Below the pieces are notes generated by a model. The model was given only the letters and a program-made list of their open reading frames with translations, did not search any database and had not been told where the DNA came from. Positions 54,993 through 63,966 of a stretch of DNA of 64,000 nt are shown here, piece by piece. The stretch covers positions 717,355 to 781,354 of the forward strand of contig VZQC01005922.1 of assembly GCA_009823505.1 (NCBI GenBank), in the 5' to 3' direction. Source of the stretch: Rhizomys pruinosus. Lineage: Eukaryota; Chordata; Mammalia; Rodentia; Spalacidae. Numbering within the stretch: position 1 is the first letter of the stretch; each line of letters opens with the position of its first letter. The translations under genes were made by a program, and so were the position numbers.

Positions 54993-55468
54993 TGTTTGGC
55001 CTGCTGAGCCTTGGGGCCCATAAGTAATCTCTTGTGCCTGCCCTAAAGTTTGGCGACTTGTCCATAAGTTTCAAAAGTTAGTCAATTCCACATAGGAATG
55101 ACTCAGCATAGCCCGACCTGAAAAAATGGCTTCGCCTGGGAACGCTGAGAAGGCTGGTCACCTAGACATGGCCTAGACGTGGCTGCCGGTTGCCTAGACG
55201 TGGCTGAGAAGCCCAGTTACCATTGGCCCAGGATCCCTGTCACTTTCACTTCTCCTGTCTCGCTTGCCAAAGAGATATAAACCACTGCTGGATACAATAA
55301 AATGAGCTTTTGCCTAGACACACTCCCTGTCTCGTGTGGTTTTTGTTTGGGATCGCCGACACTCACTCCCTCCTCACTCAGCCCCATCCCAATCAGCGGC
55401 CAGTCCGCACTTCTCTCCCAAACCCTCTCCACCGAGCATCAGCGGTGGCCAGGGAATTAGCCCCAGCA
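54993..55468 (+). promoter_or_regulatory. 5' LTR
   Basis: Begins TGTTTGGCCTGCTGAGCC and ends CCCCAGCA. U3 contains repeats of a GCCTAGACGTGGCTG block. TATAAA at 55276-55281 is followed only 15 bp later by AATAAA at 55296-55301, so the polyadenylation signal lies upstream of the likely start site and R must be short, as in MMTV-type betaretroviruses. Confidence 0.92.
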
Positions 55469-55470
55469 GG

Positions 55471-55488
55471 TAGTGTTTCTGCCCGGTT
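55471..55488 (+). other. Primer-binding site, best match tRNA-Val
   Basis: Two bases after the LTR end, TAGTGTTTCTGCCCGGTT differs at two positions from the complement of the 3' end of tRNA-Val (AAC/CAC type). One of these is a CpG-to-TpG change. The match to Lys, Phe or Pro primer sites is much worse. Confidence 0.7.
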
Positions 55489-55503
55489 TTTCGGTAGTCA
55501 CTG

Positions 55504-56250
55504 ATGAGCCAGTCACTCAACAGGTGAGTGTCCCCCCTTTAGTTATAGGGAAGTCTAACTCCGAGCCTGACCCCACTTTGGAGGCTTTAAGAATTTTGCT
55601 TAAGAGTAGAGGCCTGGACCTCTCAGATACTCAGGCCCTTCTGGCCTGGGGATGTTTATTAAAGCTTGCTCCCTGGCTTCCAGAGAGTTATTTGTTTGAC
55701 TGGGACACCTGGGACAGGGTTGAAAAAATGATTAAAAAAGCCCAATTGAAGAAGGGAGAAATACCTCCCCTGGGAGCGCTCCCTACAGTATCAGCTTTAA
55801 AAGGTTGTTTCCCTCCCCATCCCCCTAAGAAGGCAATTGAGACTCCGGTCCCAAAAGAAATAGACAAGGAAAATTCGGGAGTGAAACAGGGCTCCAATCA
55901 GGACCCCAGGTCTCTGGGCTCTGTCAGCCTACTGAGTCAGTCTAAGCCCCTCTATCCCTCGCTTGACCCTTTTGGGAGTGCAGCTTGGCCCTCTAAGGGC
56001 CCACCCCAGCAGGACCTGCCAACCAATCTCCCCAAGCTCCCTCTGCACCCCCTTCATATGGTGGGGAGGCCACATATGAAAAAAAAAAAATACTGCCTTC
56101 CAAAAGAGAACCTGCAGGCATTTCCTGTAAATTTGGCCCCAGGAGGGAATCGCCCCTTAGACTGGTATCCATGGGAGGCCAAAGATCTCAAGGAACTCTG
56201 TAAGGCGGTGGCCATCGCCATCGCCGTCACAGCTACAGCCGCCCGGCTCC
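55504..56250 (+). pseudogene. gag remnant (matrix and start of capsid)
   Basis: The frame 55473-56336 is open for 287 codons. It has no proper ATG in frame; the only leader ATG (55504) stops after seven codons. Residues about 30-110 resemble a betaretroviral matrix domain (APWLPES and WDTWDRVEKMIKK region), followed by a proline-rich linker and a capsid-like start near WYPWEAKDLKELCKAV. After about 56235 the reading departs from gag and passes by deletion into reverse transcriptase. Function as Gag is impossible. Confidence 0.75.
55516..55530 (+). promoter_or_regulatory. Probable major 5' splice donor
   Basis: CAACAG/GTGAGT is a consensus donor just inside the internal region, where retroviral leaders keep the donor used for env mRNA. 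Confidence 0.6.
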
Positions 56251-56264
56251 TCGGTTGCCACCCC

Positions 56265-56702
56265 CATCTTTACCTCAAGGACTGGTTTTGTTGTTTTTTT
56301 TTTCTCAATCCCCCTGCACCCAGAGGACTACAATAAATTTGTCTTTTCGGTGCCATCCCTTAACTCCTCTTGGCCAGACTGCCCATATGAATGGGTGGTG
56401 CTACCCCAGGGCATGGCCAACAGCCCTGCATTTTGCCAACAATACCTCGCCATCCTCCTGGCTCCTATGCTATCATGGAGAGATTCCCTGTTGTACCTTT
56501 ATATGGATGATCTCATTATTGGCCACCGGGACCCCCATGAGTTACAAAAATTCTTAAGGATAATGTCACAAACATTGATGCAGGGGGCATTCACAGTGGC
56601 ACCTGAAAATATCCAACAAGTCCCCCCTTTTAAAGTATTAGGCACCCATCTCTCCCTCACAAAGGTTAGTCCTGTAAAGCCTAACATAGAAGTGCCAGAG
56701 TG
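56265..56702 (+). pseudogene. pol remnant: reverse transcriptase palm
   Basis: Contains the LPQGMANSPAFCQQ motif (near 56403) and the catalytic YMDD box at 56500-56511, of the class II retroviral type. The N-terminal fingers with the first catalytic Asp are damaged or missing, and the frame ends at a stop at 56701-56703. The connection domain is deleted. Confidence 0.88.
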
Positions 56703-56799
56703 ACTCACTCTGGCACAGCTCCAAAGTTTGCTACATCTGTGAGCCCTGTAACCTCTTTTCTGATAGCCTGTATGTTACTAATCTTCTACTTCACTTACC

Positions 56800-57828
56800 A
56801 CAGGCCCATATTGGGCTTGACAGCAACCCAATTTCCCCCCCTCATGGTAGAGCTTAAAGCCCTCTTGGAAGAAAGAAGCGCCCCAATATATCTCCAACAC
56901 CTTAGAGGACACTCAAGCCTCCCTGGTTTCTTATCTATGGGAAACACCCTAGCAGACCAGCTGGCCTCAGGGCCTAATATCCTAACAGCTACTGAAGAGA
57001 CAAATTTCCATGAGCTGACCCATGTAAACTGGAGAGGGCTACACCAAAGGTTCCCCCAGGTACCTATAAAAGAATTGAAAAAAATTGTCCTAACGTGTAA
57101 ATCTTGACAACCCTTCCTCAGAGTACCCCTGCTACAACCCCCAGGAGTCAATCCTTGGGGCCTAAAACCTAATGCCCTCTGGCAAACAGATGTCACCCAC
57201 TTTACTGCCTTTGGCAAACTTAAATATGTTTTTGTATCTGTTGACACTTACTCCAGGGCCTGCTGGGCCACTGCCCACTCTGGAGAAAAGGCCAAACAGG
57301 CCCAATCTCATTTCCTCCAATGCTTTGCTACACTGGGACTGCCCCACCAAATCAAAATGGACAAAGGACCTTGCTTTACTTCCAAGGCCCTTACAGAATT
57401 TTTTGAGAGACGGGGTATTAAACATACCACAGGAATCTCTTACAATCCCCAGGGACAGTCTATTGTCGAATGACACCACCAGTACCTTAAGGAACAATTA
57501 CAAAAACAAAAAGGGGGAGTAAGCCCCCACCTGCAGCTAGCAGAGGGCTTCTTTACTATAAATATTTTGAATTTTTCTAAAGAAATGACTGAATCAAGAT
57601 TCCCACAACACTGGAGGCATACAAGCCTCAACCCCCAGATGAAAGTCAAATGGAAGGATCCATTAACACACCAATGGAAGGGCCCAGATCCCCTACTCAC
57701 AATGGGGAGAGGCTTCGGGTGTGTGTTCCCCATAGGAGAGGAAGCACCCATATGGGTGCCAGCAAGAAACCTCAATACTTGCCCCAGCAAGAGAACAATG
57801 AAAACCATCTGCCTCACCTCCTAGAGCC
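56800..57828 (+). pseudogene. pol remnant: RNase H C-terminus and integrase
   Basis: The RNase H end (HLRGHSSLPGF, NTLADQLA) is followed by the integrase zinc-binding region, a catalytic core with D, D and E in the expected order (near 57188, 57360 and 57469) and the C-terminal region ending at about 57826. The frame is broken by only two TGA codons: at 57105, at the expected place of the second zinc Cys, and at 57471, directly after the core Glu. Its closest relatives by motif are class II integrases. Confidence 0.85.
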
Positions 57829-57875
57829 ATTGCCCCCTTCTTCCTAACCCTTTACTAACCAAGGGCCAAGGCTCC

Positions 57876-57892
57876 ATTTATATTTTTTCAGA
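57876..57892 (+). promoter_or_regulatory. Probable env splice acceptor
   Basis: TTATATTTTTTCAG/AAATC precedes the env-region ATG at 57913 by about 20 bases. Confidence 0.45.
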
Positions 57893-57912
57893 AATCTCAA
57901 AGAAAAACAACC

Positions 57913-58726
57913 ATGAGTCCCTTCAAGAGATCTTCACCTTCACCTGGACCTGGGTTCTGGAGCTCCCTGATGAGGACACTTTGTATCTCCTTTCTTCTTG
58001 CTCCCACTTGTGCCCACAACCTCTGCGCCTTTGTCCCTTTGCCGCCCATACTCTTACCTGTCTCCTTCCCAGCCTTTTACTCCTCTTCACACTGCTATTC
58101 AACAGATTGACCTCCTGGGCGAGGAAATTCAAACGCTCCACACTATGGTTTGGATGTCTTGCCCATACTCTTACCTGTCTCCTTCCCAGCCTTTTACTCC
58201 TCTTCACACTGCTATTCAACAGATTGACCTCCTGGGCGAGGAAATTCAAACGCTCCACACTATGGTTTGGATGTCTTGCGACCCCAGGTTCTCCTCCTTT
58301 TGTTTGACCCCCTTTCCAGTCATTAATATCTCTCAGAGGCATCAGGAACTTGCTGACTACATCAAGGGTCCCTGATCCCAACAATTCATGAACTATACTT
58401 TGACTCTCAGTTCCCAAATCGCGTCCCTTAACTCCACTCTCCCCGAGGTCGTAGCCTTTGATACCAGTTTCATTTCACAGGTGTGGTCTAAACTAAAATC
58501 TCTCTTTGATCCCACAATGGTAGCCAGGTGGGGAATCCTCTGCCTTCTGGCATTAGTCTGTCTCCTGTTCTTCAGATGTCTGCTCCATTTCACCTGTAGC
58601 CAAGGCAAAGCCAACAAAGTGACAGCCCAGGTCCTCTCAGCAATGGTCGACAGGGGGGCCACCTACACCCCCGCCGATGAAATAATTCACATCTGGGTCT
58701 CATCCATCCACAACTCACATGAATAA
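57913..58726 (+). pseudogene. env remnant, surface region deleted, transmembrane region partial
   Basis: Starts with ATG at 57913 and a hydrophobic leader-like segment. After about 40 codons the surface subunit is missing and a transmembrane-subunit heptad region follows (58090-58280, with a 117-bp tandem duplication), with frameshifts. The last piece, 58388-58726, has a membrane span (ILCLLALVCLLFFRCLL) and a short cytoplasmic tail. No functional envelope can be made from this copy. Confidence 0.72.
58044..58277 (+). repeat. Exact 117-bp tandem duplication in env remnant
   Basis: Two identical copies, 58044-58160 and 58161-58277, beginning GCCCATACTCTTACCTGTCT. The length is 39 codons, so the frame is kept across the junction. 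Confidence 0.97.
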
Positions 58727-59067
58727 GCCTGACGACCCTGCCAGAATATGCACCATCCCACGCTTCCTATCCTGCCCCCATCCTGAACGGTTCCTCATCC
58801 TTGGGCCAAGTTATCCAATCTTGCTATATTATACACCAGACCAATATTCCCTATTACAGGCCTATTATAGGGCCAGGGCCCTATAAAATGGCCATCTTAC
58901 CCAGCCCTCCACTCTCCATGTTACCAATGATAGGTAAGATCTTTCTGCAATCAGTCAACCTAAGACAGGGGCCAAACCTAAGCTGTTTGTACCCTGAAGA
59001 CAGGTAAGACTGAATCTGCAAGAATAGACAACCTAAGACAGGGGCTGTGTTCCTCTTCCTGCATTGC
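58727..59067 (+). other. Provirus 3' non-coding region
   Basis: No reading frame of note between env and the polypurine tract. CAACCTAAGACAGGGGC occurs twice (about 58959 and 59030). Confidence 0.5.
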
Positions 59068-59084
59068 AAAAACAAAAGGGGGAG
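59068..59084 (+). other. Polypurine tract
   Basis: AAAAACAAAAGGGGGAG directly before the 3' LTR, where plus-strand priming occurs in retroviruses. A similar AAAACAAAAAGGGGGAG motif occurs inside pol near 57502. Confidence 0.85.
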
Positions 59085-59085
59085 C

Positions 59086-59577
59086 TGTTTGGCCTGCTGA
59101 GCCATGGGGCCCACAAGTAATCTCTTGTGCCTGCCCTAAAGTTTGGCAACTTGTCTATAAGTTTCAAAAGTAAGTCAATTCCGCATAGGAATGACTCAGC
59201 ATATCCCGACCTGAAAAAACGGCTTTGCCTGGGCACGCTGAGAAGGCCAGTTGCCTAGACATGGCCTAGACATGGCTGCTGGTTGCCTAGACGTGGCTGA
59301 GAAGCCCAGTTGCCTGGATGCAGCTGAGAAGCCCGGTTACCATTGGCCCAGGATCCCTATCACTTTCACTTCTCCCACCCCGCTTGCCAAAGAGATATAA
59401 ACCACTGCTGGATACAATAAAATGAGCTTTTACCTAGATGCGCTCCTGGTCTCGTGTAAGTTTTGTTCAGGATCGGCACTCACTCCCTTGCTCAGCCCCA
59501 TCCCAATCATGGTCCGCACTTCTCTCCTAAGCCCTCTCCATGGAGCATCAGCGGTGGCCGGGGAATTAGCCCCGGCA
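59086..59577 (+). promoter_or_regulatory. 3' LTR
   Basis: Begins TGTTTGGCCTGCTGAGCC and ends CCCCGGCA. Longer than the 5' LTR mainly through an extra block of about 27 bp (GTTGCCTGGATGCAGCTGAG region) in U3, minus small U5 deletions. TATAAA and AATAAA are conserved. Confidence 0.93.
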
Positions 59578-59579
59578 AG

Positions 59580-59618
59580 TGAGTTGGTTGGTTGGTTGGT
59601 TGGTTGGTTGGTTGGTTT
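59580..59618 (+). repeat. (TTGG)n microsatellite
   Basis: Nine or ten GTTG units between the provirus and an antisense B1, at the B1 tail side. Confidence 0.95.
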
Positions 59619-59755
59619 GGTTTGGCATTTTTGAGACAGGGTCTCCCTGTAGCTCCAGCTGTCCTGGACCTTGCTCTGTAGACCAGGCTGTCCTTGAACT
59701 CACAGAGATCTGCCTGCCTCTGCCTCCCAAATGCTAGGATTAAAGGCATTTGCCA
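59619..59755 (-). mobile_element. B1 SINE, antisense
   Basis: GGCATTTTTGAGACAGGGTC through AAAGGCATTTGCCA. The last head bases are changed at the border with the palindromic element. Confidence 0.9.
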
Positions 59756-59762
59756 GTGAGAA

Positions 59763-59929
59763 ATCCAGGGTGGCAGCTTTTGTGAGTTGTGTCACCCATA
59801 TTGGGGTGGGATTTGGGGGGACACAGCTGCTTTTGAGTAATCCCTGCTTCATTACTCAAAAGCAGCTGTGTCATCAAAAATTCCACCCCATCATGGGTGA
59901 CACAACTCACAAAAACTGCCACCCTGGAT
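59763..59929. mobile_element. 167-bp near-perfect palindrome, MITE-like
   Basis: Starts ATCCAGGGTGGCAG and ends with the exact reverse complement CTGCCACCCTGGAT. Most of the arms pair across about 78 bp, with a 9-base loop (CCCTGCTTC at 59842-59850); the inner 21 bp are perfect and a few mismatches lie in the middle. Fold-back structure with terminal complementarity fits a non-autonomous DNA transposon, though a clear target duplication was not seen. It would form a long RNA hairpin if transcribed. Confidence 0.8.
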
Positions 59930-60131
59930 CTCTGCACAGCTTGCAGGGCACCATACAGTCTGAGAGGCTTCTGCAGCTCTGCTAGCCAGTGTCTCCTGCT
60001 GGGGAGGGGCCCTAGAGAACCTTCCAAGTTTCTGTTCTCCCAAAAGTTGTGACCTTTTGTTTACCTCCTGAGTCTTATGAGCCTTCCTCCTTCCTGGATG
60101 GATGCTTCAATTCAGAGGAAACTGCCATACA

Positions 60132-60175
60132 GCATTCCTAAGTGCTGGGGTTAAAGACATGTGCCACCATGCTTA
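60132..60175 (-). mobile_element. B1 head fragment, antisense
   Basis: CCTAAGTGCTGGGGTTAAAG through CCACCATGCTTAG only. Confidence 0.65.
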
Positions 60176-60177
60176 GT

Positions 60178-60377
60178 CTAAGATTTATTTTTACTTATGA
60201 GGGGGCAGTGTTTCCAGGTGAGTGTGGTGCCTGTGGAAGCCAGAGAAGGTATCAGATCCCCTGGAACTGAAGGTATAGGTGGGAGTTAGCCACCTGAAGT
60301 GGGTACCAGGAACCAAGCTCCGGTCCTCTGGAAGAGCAGTAAGCACTCTTAACTACTGAGCCATCTCTCCAGCCTGT
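60178..60377 (-). mobile_element. B2 SINE, antisense, diverged
   Basis: GATTTATTTTTACTTATGAG through TACTGAGCCATCTCTCCAGCC. Confidence 0.85.
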
Positions 60378-60381
60378 CAGC

Positions 60382-60608
60382 AATCTTTTTTAGGATAAGT
60401 TCTCTCACTGGACCAGATCTCACCAAGCAGTCTAAGTTGTCTGGCCAGCAAGCCCCAAGGATCCACCTATCTGTGCCTCCCCAGAGCAGGGATTACAACC
60501 ACTCGCCACCATATCTTGCTTTGTTTTCACATGGGTTCTGGGGAATCAAACTCAGGTTCTTGTGCTCACAAAGCAAATACTTTACCCACTGAGCCATCAC
60601 CCCAGCCT
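60382..60608 (-). mobile_element. B4 SINE, antisense
   Basis: GTTCTCTCACTGGACCAGAT, CTGGCCAGCAAGCCCCAAGG and the head complement GAGCCATCACCCCAGCC. Confidence 0.78.
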
Positions 60609-60649
60609 CTTAGCACTGAATCCTTCTACTTCAAAGGTGTTCCTCCATA

Positions 60650-60794
60650 TTTTATTTTTGTTTTTGTTATTTTCAGACAGGGTGGTCCTGAAGCTCCCAG
60701 TTGCCTTGGAATTTGCAACATAGACCAGGCTGACCTTGAAATCATAGAGACCCACCTGTCTCTGGCTCCCTAGTGCTCGGATTAAAGGTGCATG
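60650..60794 (-). mobile_element. B1 SINE, antisense, old
   Basis: Interrupted at its head end by a sense B1; the remainder (GGCATCATGCCTGGC) resumes at 60946. Confidence 0.85.
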
Positions 60795-60934
60795 CGATTT
60801 AATCCTAGCATTGGGGAGGCAGAGGCAGGCGGATCTTTGTGAGTTCAAGACTAGCCTGGTCTACATAGTGAGTTCCAGGACAGCTGGGGCTACAGCGGTC
60901 TCAAAAAGACCAAAAAAAAAAAAAAAAAAAAAAA
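60795..60934 (+). mobile_element. B1 SINE, 5'-truncated, inside B1
   Basis: Begins at TTTAATCCTAGCATTGGGG and ends in a 27-bp A-tail. The exact 11-bp target duplication AAAGGTGCATG is at 60784-60794 and 60935-60945. Confidence 0.94.
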
Positions 60935-60960
60935 AAAGGTGCATGGCATCATGCCTGGCT

Positions 60961-61180
60961 CCCTCCATTTCATACATCAATTTTTTTTTATGAGAAGACT
61001 GAAGTCATCTGATTCTCATCCTTTTACCTATTTATCATCAGTGTTCTGAAATCTCAAGATAGGTGGATGACTAGGAATGGGAAAATTTTGGCATACATTT
61101 ATTTTTGTCTTGTTTGATATTTTCTCTATTCTTTTAACCTGAGAATTCAAGTAGTTTTTTTTCCCCATTCTTCAGGGTTC
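60961..61180. other. No recognised feature
   Basis: Short interval without recognised repeats. Confidence 0.45.
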
Positions 61181-61181
61181 T

Positions 61182-61262
61182 GACTGACTAGTTGATTGGC
61201 TGATTGATTGATTGATTGATTGGACTCATTGATTCATTGATTCACTGATTCATTGATTGTAT
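61182..61262 (+). repeat. (TTGA)n-rich microsatellite
   Basis: GATTGATTGATTGATTGATT with TTGATTCA variants. Confidence 0.93.
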
Positions 61263-61263
61263 G

Positions 61264-61572
61264 TGTGTAGGAATCCTTGTACATTTGTGTACATGCATGT
61301 TGAAGATAGGACAACCTTGAATGTTTCCTTAAGAGCCACCTACCTTGTTTTTGAGACAGGGTCTATAATCGGCCTGGATCTCACTGGGCAGGCTAGGCTG
61401 TCTGGCCAGTCGGAAAGCCCCAGAGATCCGTCTGTCTCTACCTCCCTAGTGCTGGGGTTCCAAACATGTGTCACTGCATCTGACTTTTTTAGGTAAGTTC
61501 TGGGGATTGAACCCAGGTGGTCAGGCTTGACAGCAAGGGCCTGTACCCAGTGAGCTATCTCACCAACCCCAT
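61264..61572 (-). mobile_element. B4 SINE, antisense
   Basis: GTGTGTAGGAATCC tail side, TTGAGACAGGGTCTATAATC, CTGGCCAGTCGGAAAGCCCC and head complement GAGCTATCTCACCAACCCC. A second decayed piece (61573-61665) resembles the same head region again. Confidence 0.75.
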
Positions 61573-61665
61573 ACCTAGCTTCTTGACATGGGTATTGGGA
61601 GTCAAACCAAGATCTTCACACCTGGACAAGAAGTACTTTATTAGGTAAGTCACATCCCCAGGACC

Positions 61666-61985
61666 CTGGGGCTGAATTTCTGACAAGCTCAAAAATGATG
61701 TTGATACTGCCAGTCTGAAACCCACACTTGGAACTGGAGCCCTGGCATGATTTCTCTGTTTGATCTTCTAATCACAAGGCTCCCTTCAGCTCTGCCTCTC
61801 CTATTATTCAACCACATATTAAATTTCTTGTTGCCAGGATCTCTTAATCCATTCTTTTCCATAACTTCCTAATCTTGTCTCATGGATATAATATGGTTTT
61901 CTCTCTCCAAGAATAATAATGTGTTAAAACTCTCCTCTCCTCACTGCTTCATTTTTCTGAGAATGAAGAGTAAGTTTCTTTTCTT
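61666..61985. other. No recognised feature
   Basis: No repeat family or coding signature recognised. Confidence 0.45.
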
Positions 61986-61987
61986 TT

Positions 61988-62136
61988 CTTTTTTAGTCTT
62001 TTTGAGACAGAGTCTCCCTGTAGCCCCAGCTGTCCTGGAACTCACTATGTAGACCAGGCTGTCTTTGAACTCACAGAGATCTGTCTGCCTCTGCCTCCCA
62101 AGTGCTGAGATTAAAGGTGTATGCCACCATGCCCAG
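61988..62136 (-). mobile_element. B1 SINE, antisense
   Basis: TTTTCTTTTCTTTTTTAGTC at the tail side. Full length. Confidence 0.92.
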
Positions 62137-62199
62137 ATTGATTCCTGTGATGATTGATACTGACAGGATCTAGAATCGTAGGGAAGACAAGCCCCTGTT

Positions 62200-62470
62200 G
62201 AGGTCTCTAAAGGGGGTTTCTAGAGTAGGTTAATTGACGTAGAAGACATACCCTACATCATATAGGTGGCATAACCCTATGTGCTGGGATCCTGAAGTGA
62301 GTAAAAGGAGACAGTGAGCTGAGCACCATCATTTATCTCTCTGCTTCCTGACTGCAGATACAATGTGAACATCTGCTTCAGTGTCCTGCCGTCATGACAT
62401 CCCTACCAAGTTGGACTGTATTCCAGAACTGTGAAACAAACTAAACCCTTCCTCACTTAAGTTGTATTTG
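62200..62470 (+). mobile_element. MaLR-like rodent LTR fragment
   Basis: TCTCTCTGCTTCCTGACTGC, GTCATGACATCCCTACCAAG, CTAAACCCTTCCTCACTTAA then AGTTGTATTTGTT, interrupted by a B2 and continuing at 62716. Related to 53780-54068. Confidence 0.45.
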
Positions 62471-62473
62471 TTG

Positions 62474-62714
62474 GGGGCTGGAGAGATAGCCTAGCGGTTA
62501 AGAGCACCAACTGCTCTTGCAGAGGACCCGGGTTCAATCCCCAGCACCCACATGGCGGCTAAGAATCGTCTGTAACTCCAGTTCCAGGGGAATCCGAGAC
62601 CCTCTTCTGACCTCCTCAGCATTGCACAACACGGGTGCACAGACCTGCATGCAGAAAGTACATTCATACACATATAAAAATAAATAAAATAAAATAAAAA
62701 TAATAATGATTTTA
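62474..62714 (+). mobile_element. B2 SINE
   Basis: Copy without the internal duplication, A/T tail of AAATAAAATAAAATAAAAAT. AGTTGTATTTGTT is repeated on both sides (about 62460 and 62718), a 13-bp target duplication. Confidence 0.95.
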
Positions 62715-62734
62715 AAAAGTTGTATTTGTTAGGG

Positions 62735-62847
62735 CTTTTTAAGACTTATTTTTATTATTTTTAAATTCCTGTGTGTGCATGTGTGTGGGGGGGGTGTGGG
62801 TATGTGTGTATGTGATGTGTGTGTGTGTGTTTATGTAGTGTTATGTA

Positions 62848-62893
<46 letters not shown>

Positions 62894-63040
62894 TTGGAGT
62901 ACAGAACAGAATGTCAGATCCCCTGGACCTGAAGTTACAGGTGATTCTAAGCCACCGGATCTGGGTGCTGGTAACCACACTCTGGTCCTCTGGAGGAGCA
63001 GTAAGTGCTTTTAATCACTGAGCTGTCTCTCCAGCTCCTT
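62735..63040 (-). mobile_element. B2 SINE, antisense, with expanded GT tail
   Basis: The tail region holds a G run and over 60 bp of GT (62815-62889). Head complement CACTGAGCTGTCTCTCCAGCTC. Confidence 0.85.
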
Positions 63041-63084
63041 GTCAAGCATTTTGTCATAGTAATGAGAAAGTAACTAATATCGTT

Positions 63085-63263
63085 TTAATATGTGTGCACG
63101 AGCTACCAGGATCCACCTGTCTCTGCCGCCCATCTCGCCGTTGCTGGGATTGCAAGCTCATTCTGCCATGCCGGACTTTTTATGAAAGTTCTAGAGATCC
63201 AACTCAGGTTCTCACGCTTGTGAGGCAAGCGCTTCACTGCCCGGAGCTGTCTCTCCAGCCCTG
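63085..63263 (-). mobile_element. B4 SINE, antisense, partial
   Basis: GAGCTACCAGGATCCACCTG through GAGCTGTCTCTCCAGCCCT. Confidence 0.72.
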
Positions 63264-63279
63264 CCAATCATACCTTAAC

Positions 63280-63560
63280 AACCCTGAGCCATGAGAAGTG
63301 ACTGGGCCACAAGAGCCATGGATTAGTATGCTCTCAGAGGAAGCAGCTTGGGAGCCTGTCTGTCCTTCTGACACGTGAGGTCACATAGCAAGTGCTGCCT
63401 CTGAAAAAACCAGACCTCCCCAGACTCCAAAGCTGCTGTGTCTTGATCTTGACTCTACCAGCCTCCAAAGCTGTAAGTAATAAATTTCCATTGTTCATAA
63501 GGTATTTGTCAGAGCAGCTCAAGCACATGGAAACAGTGAGAATTCCAGTGACTGTCTGCC
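63280..63560 (+). mobile_element. MLT1-like LTR
   Basis: Near the end, CCAGCCTCCAAAGCTGTAAG, AATAAATTTCCATTGTTCAT and GGTATTTGTCAGAGCAGCTC is the classic 3' portion of an MLT1 MaLR LTR. The 169-codon minus-strand frame (63334-63843) overlaps it and is not a gene. Confidence 0.7.
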
Positions 63561-63774
63561 CAACATGGAGGCACAAACTCACTGGGTGATGTGGAAAATC
63601 TGGAGGGCAGAATCCATGGTAGTCACCAAGGTCGTCACCAGTCATCTGTCTGCCCACTCCCAAGTTACACTGAGGCATGGGGCAGCGCAGCCATCTGTGC
63701 ATAGAGAGTAAGACAAAATGATGAAACCAGTAGCTTTGTATGCTAACCTTCAAAAAATAAATAAGTAAAAAGGG

Positions 63775-63945
63775 ACAGAGGACTGCTGAGAGGATAAGGA
63801 CTGCCACCAAGCCTGAAGACTGAGTTGGATCCCCAGAACTCACACAGTAGGAGGACAGAATCAGCTTCAGAAAGTTGTTTTTTGACCTTTACACATGTGC
63901 TTTGGCATGCATATCCCCACCCCCACCCTCGCCATGCACTAAAAA
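63775..63945 (+). mobile_element. B3/B2-like SINE, diverged
   Basis: GGACTGCCACCAAGCCTGAA, GTTGGATCCCCAGAACTCAC and TGACCTTTACACATG. Confidence 0.65.
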
Positions 63946-63947
63946 AA

Positions 63948-63966
63948 AATAGAGAAAGAGAGAGAG

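Larger units (their letters stand above)
54987..59583 (+). mobile_element. Class II (betaretrovirus-like) endogenous provirus, complete outline, defective
   Basis: Two LTRs (54993-55468 and 59086-59577) enclose remnants of gag, pol and env in the right order, with primer-binding site, splice signals and polypurine tract. Target duplication is AGTGAA on the left and AGTGAG on the right: 6 bp with one mismatch, the size typical of betaretroviruses. The provirus is only 4.6 kb because most of capsid-nucleocapsid, protease, the start of RT, the RT-RNase H connection and surface env are deleted. Stops and frameshifts leave no intact retroviral protein. Confidence 0.93.

Noticed and set aside
55473..56336. 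287-codon frame as a host gene or intact Gag
   Set aside because: It is a retroviral gag remnant running by deletion into RT, without a proper start codon.
63334..63843. 169-codon minus-strand frame as a gene
   Set aside because: It overlaps a MLT1-like LTR in antisense and extends to the edge of a SINE; chance frame.
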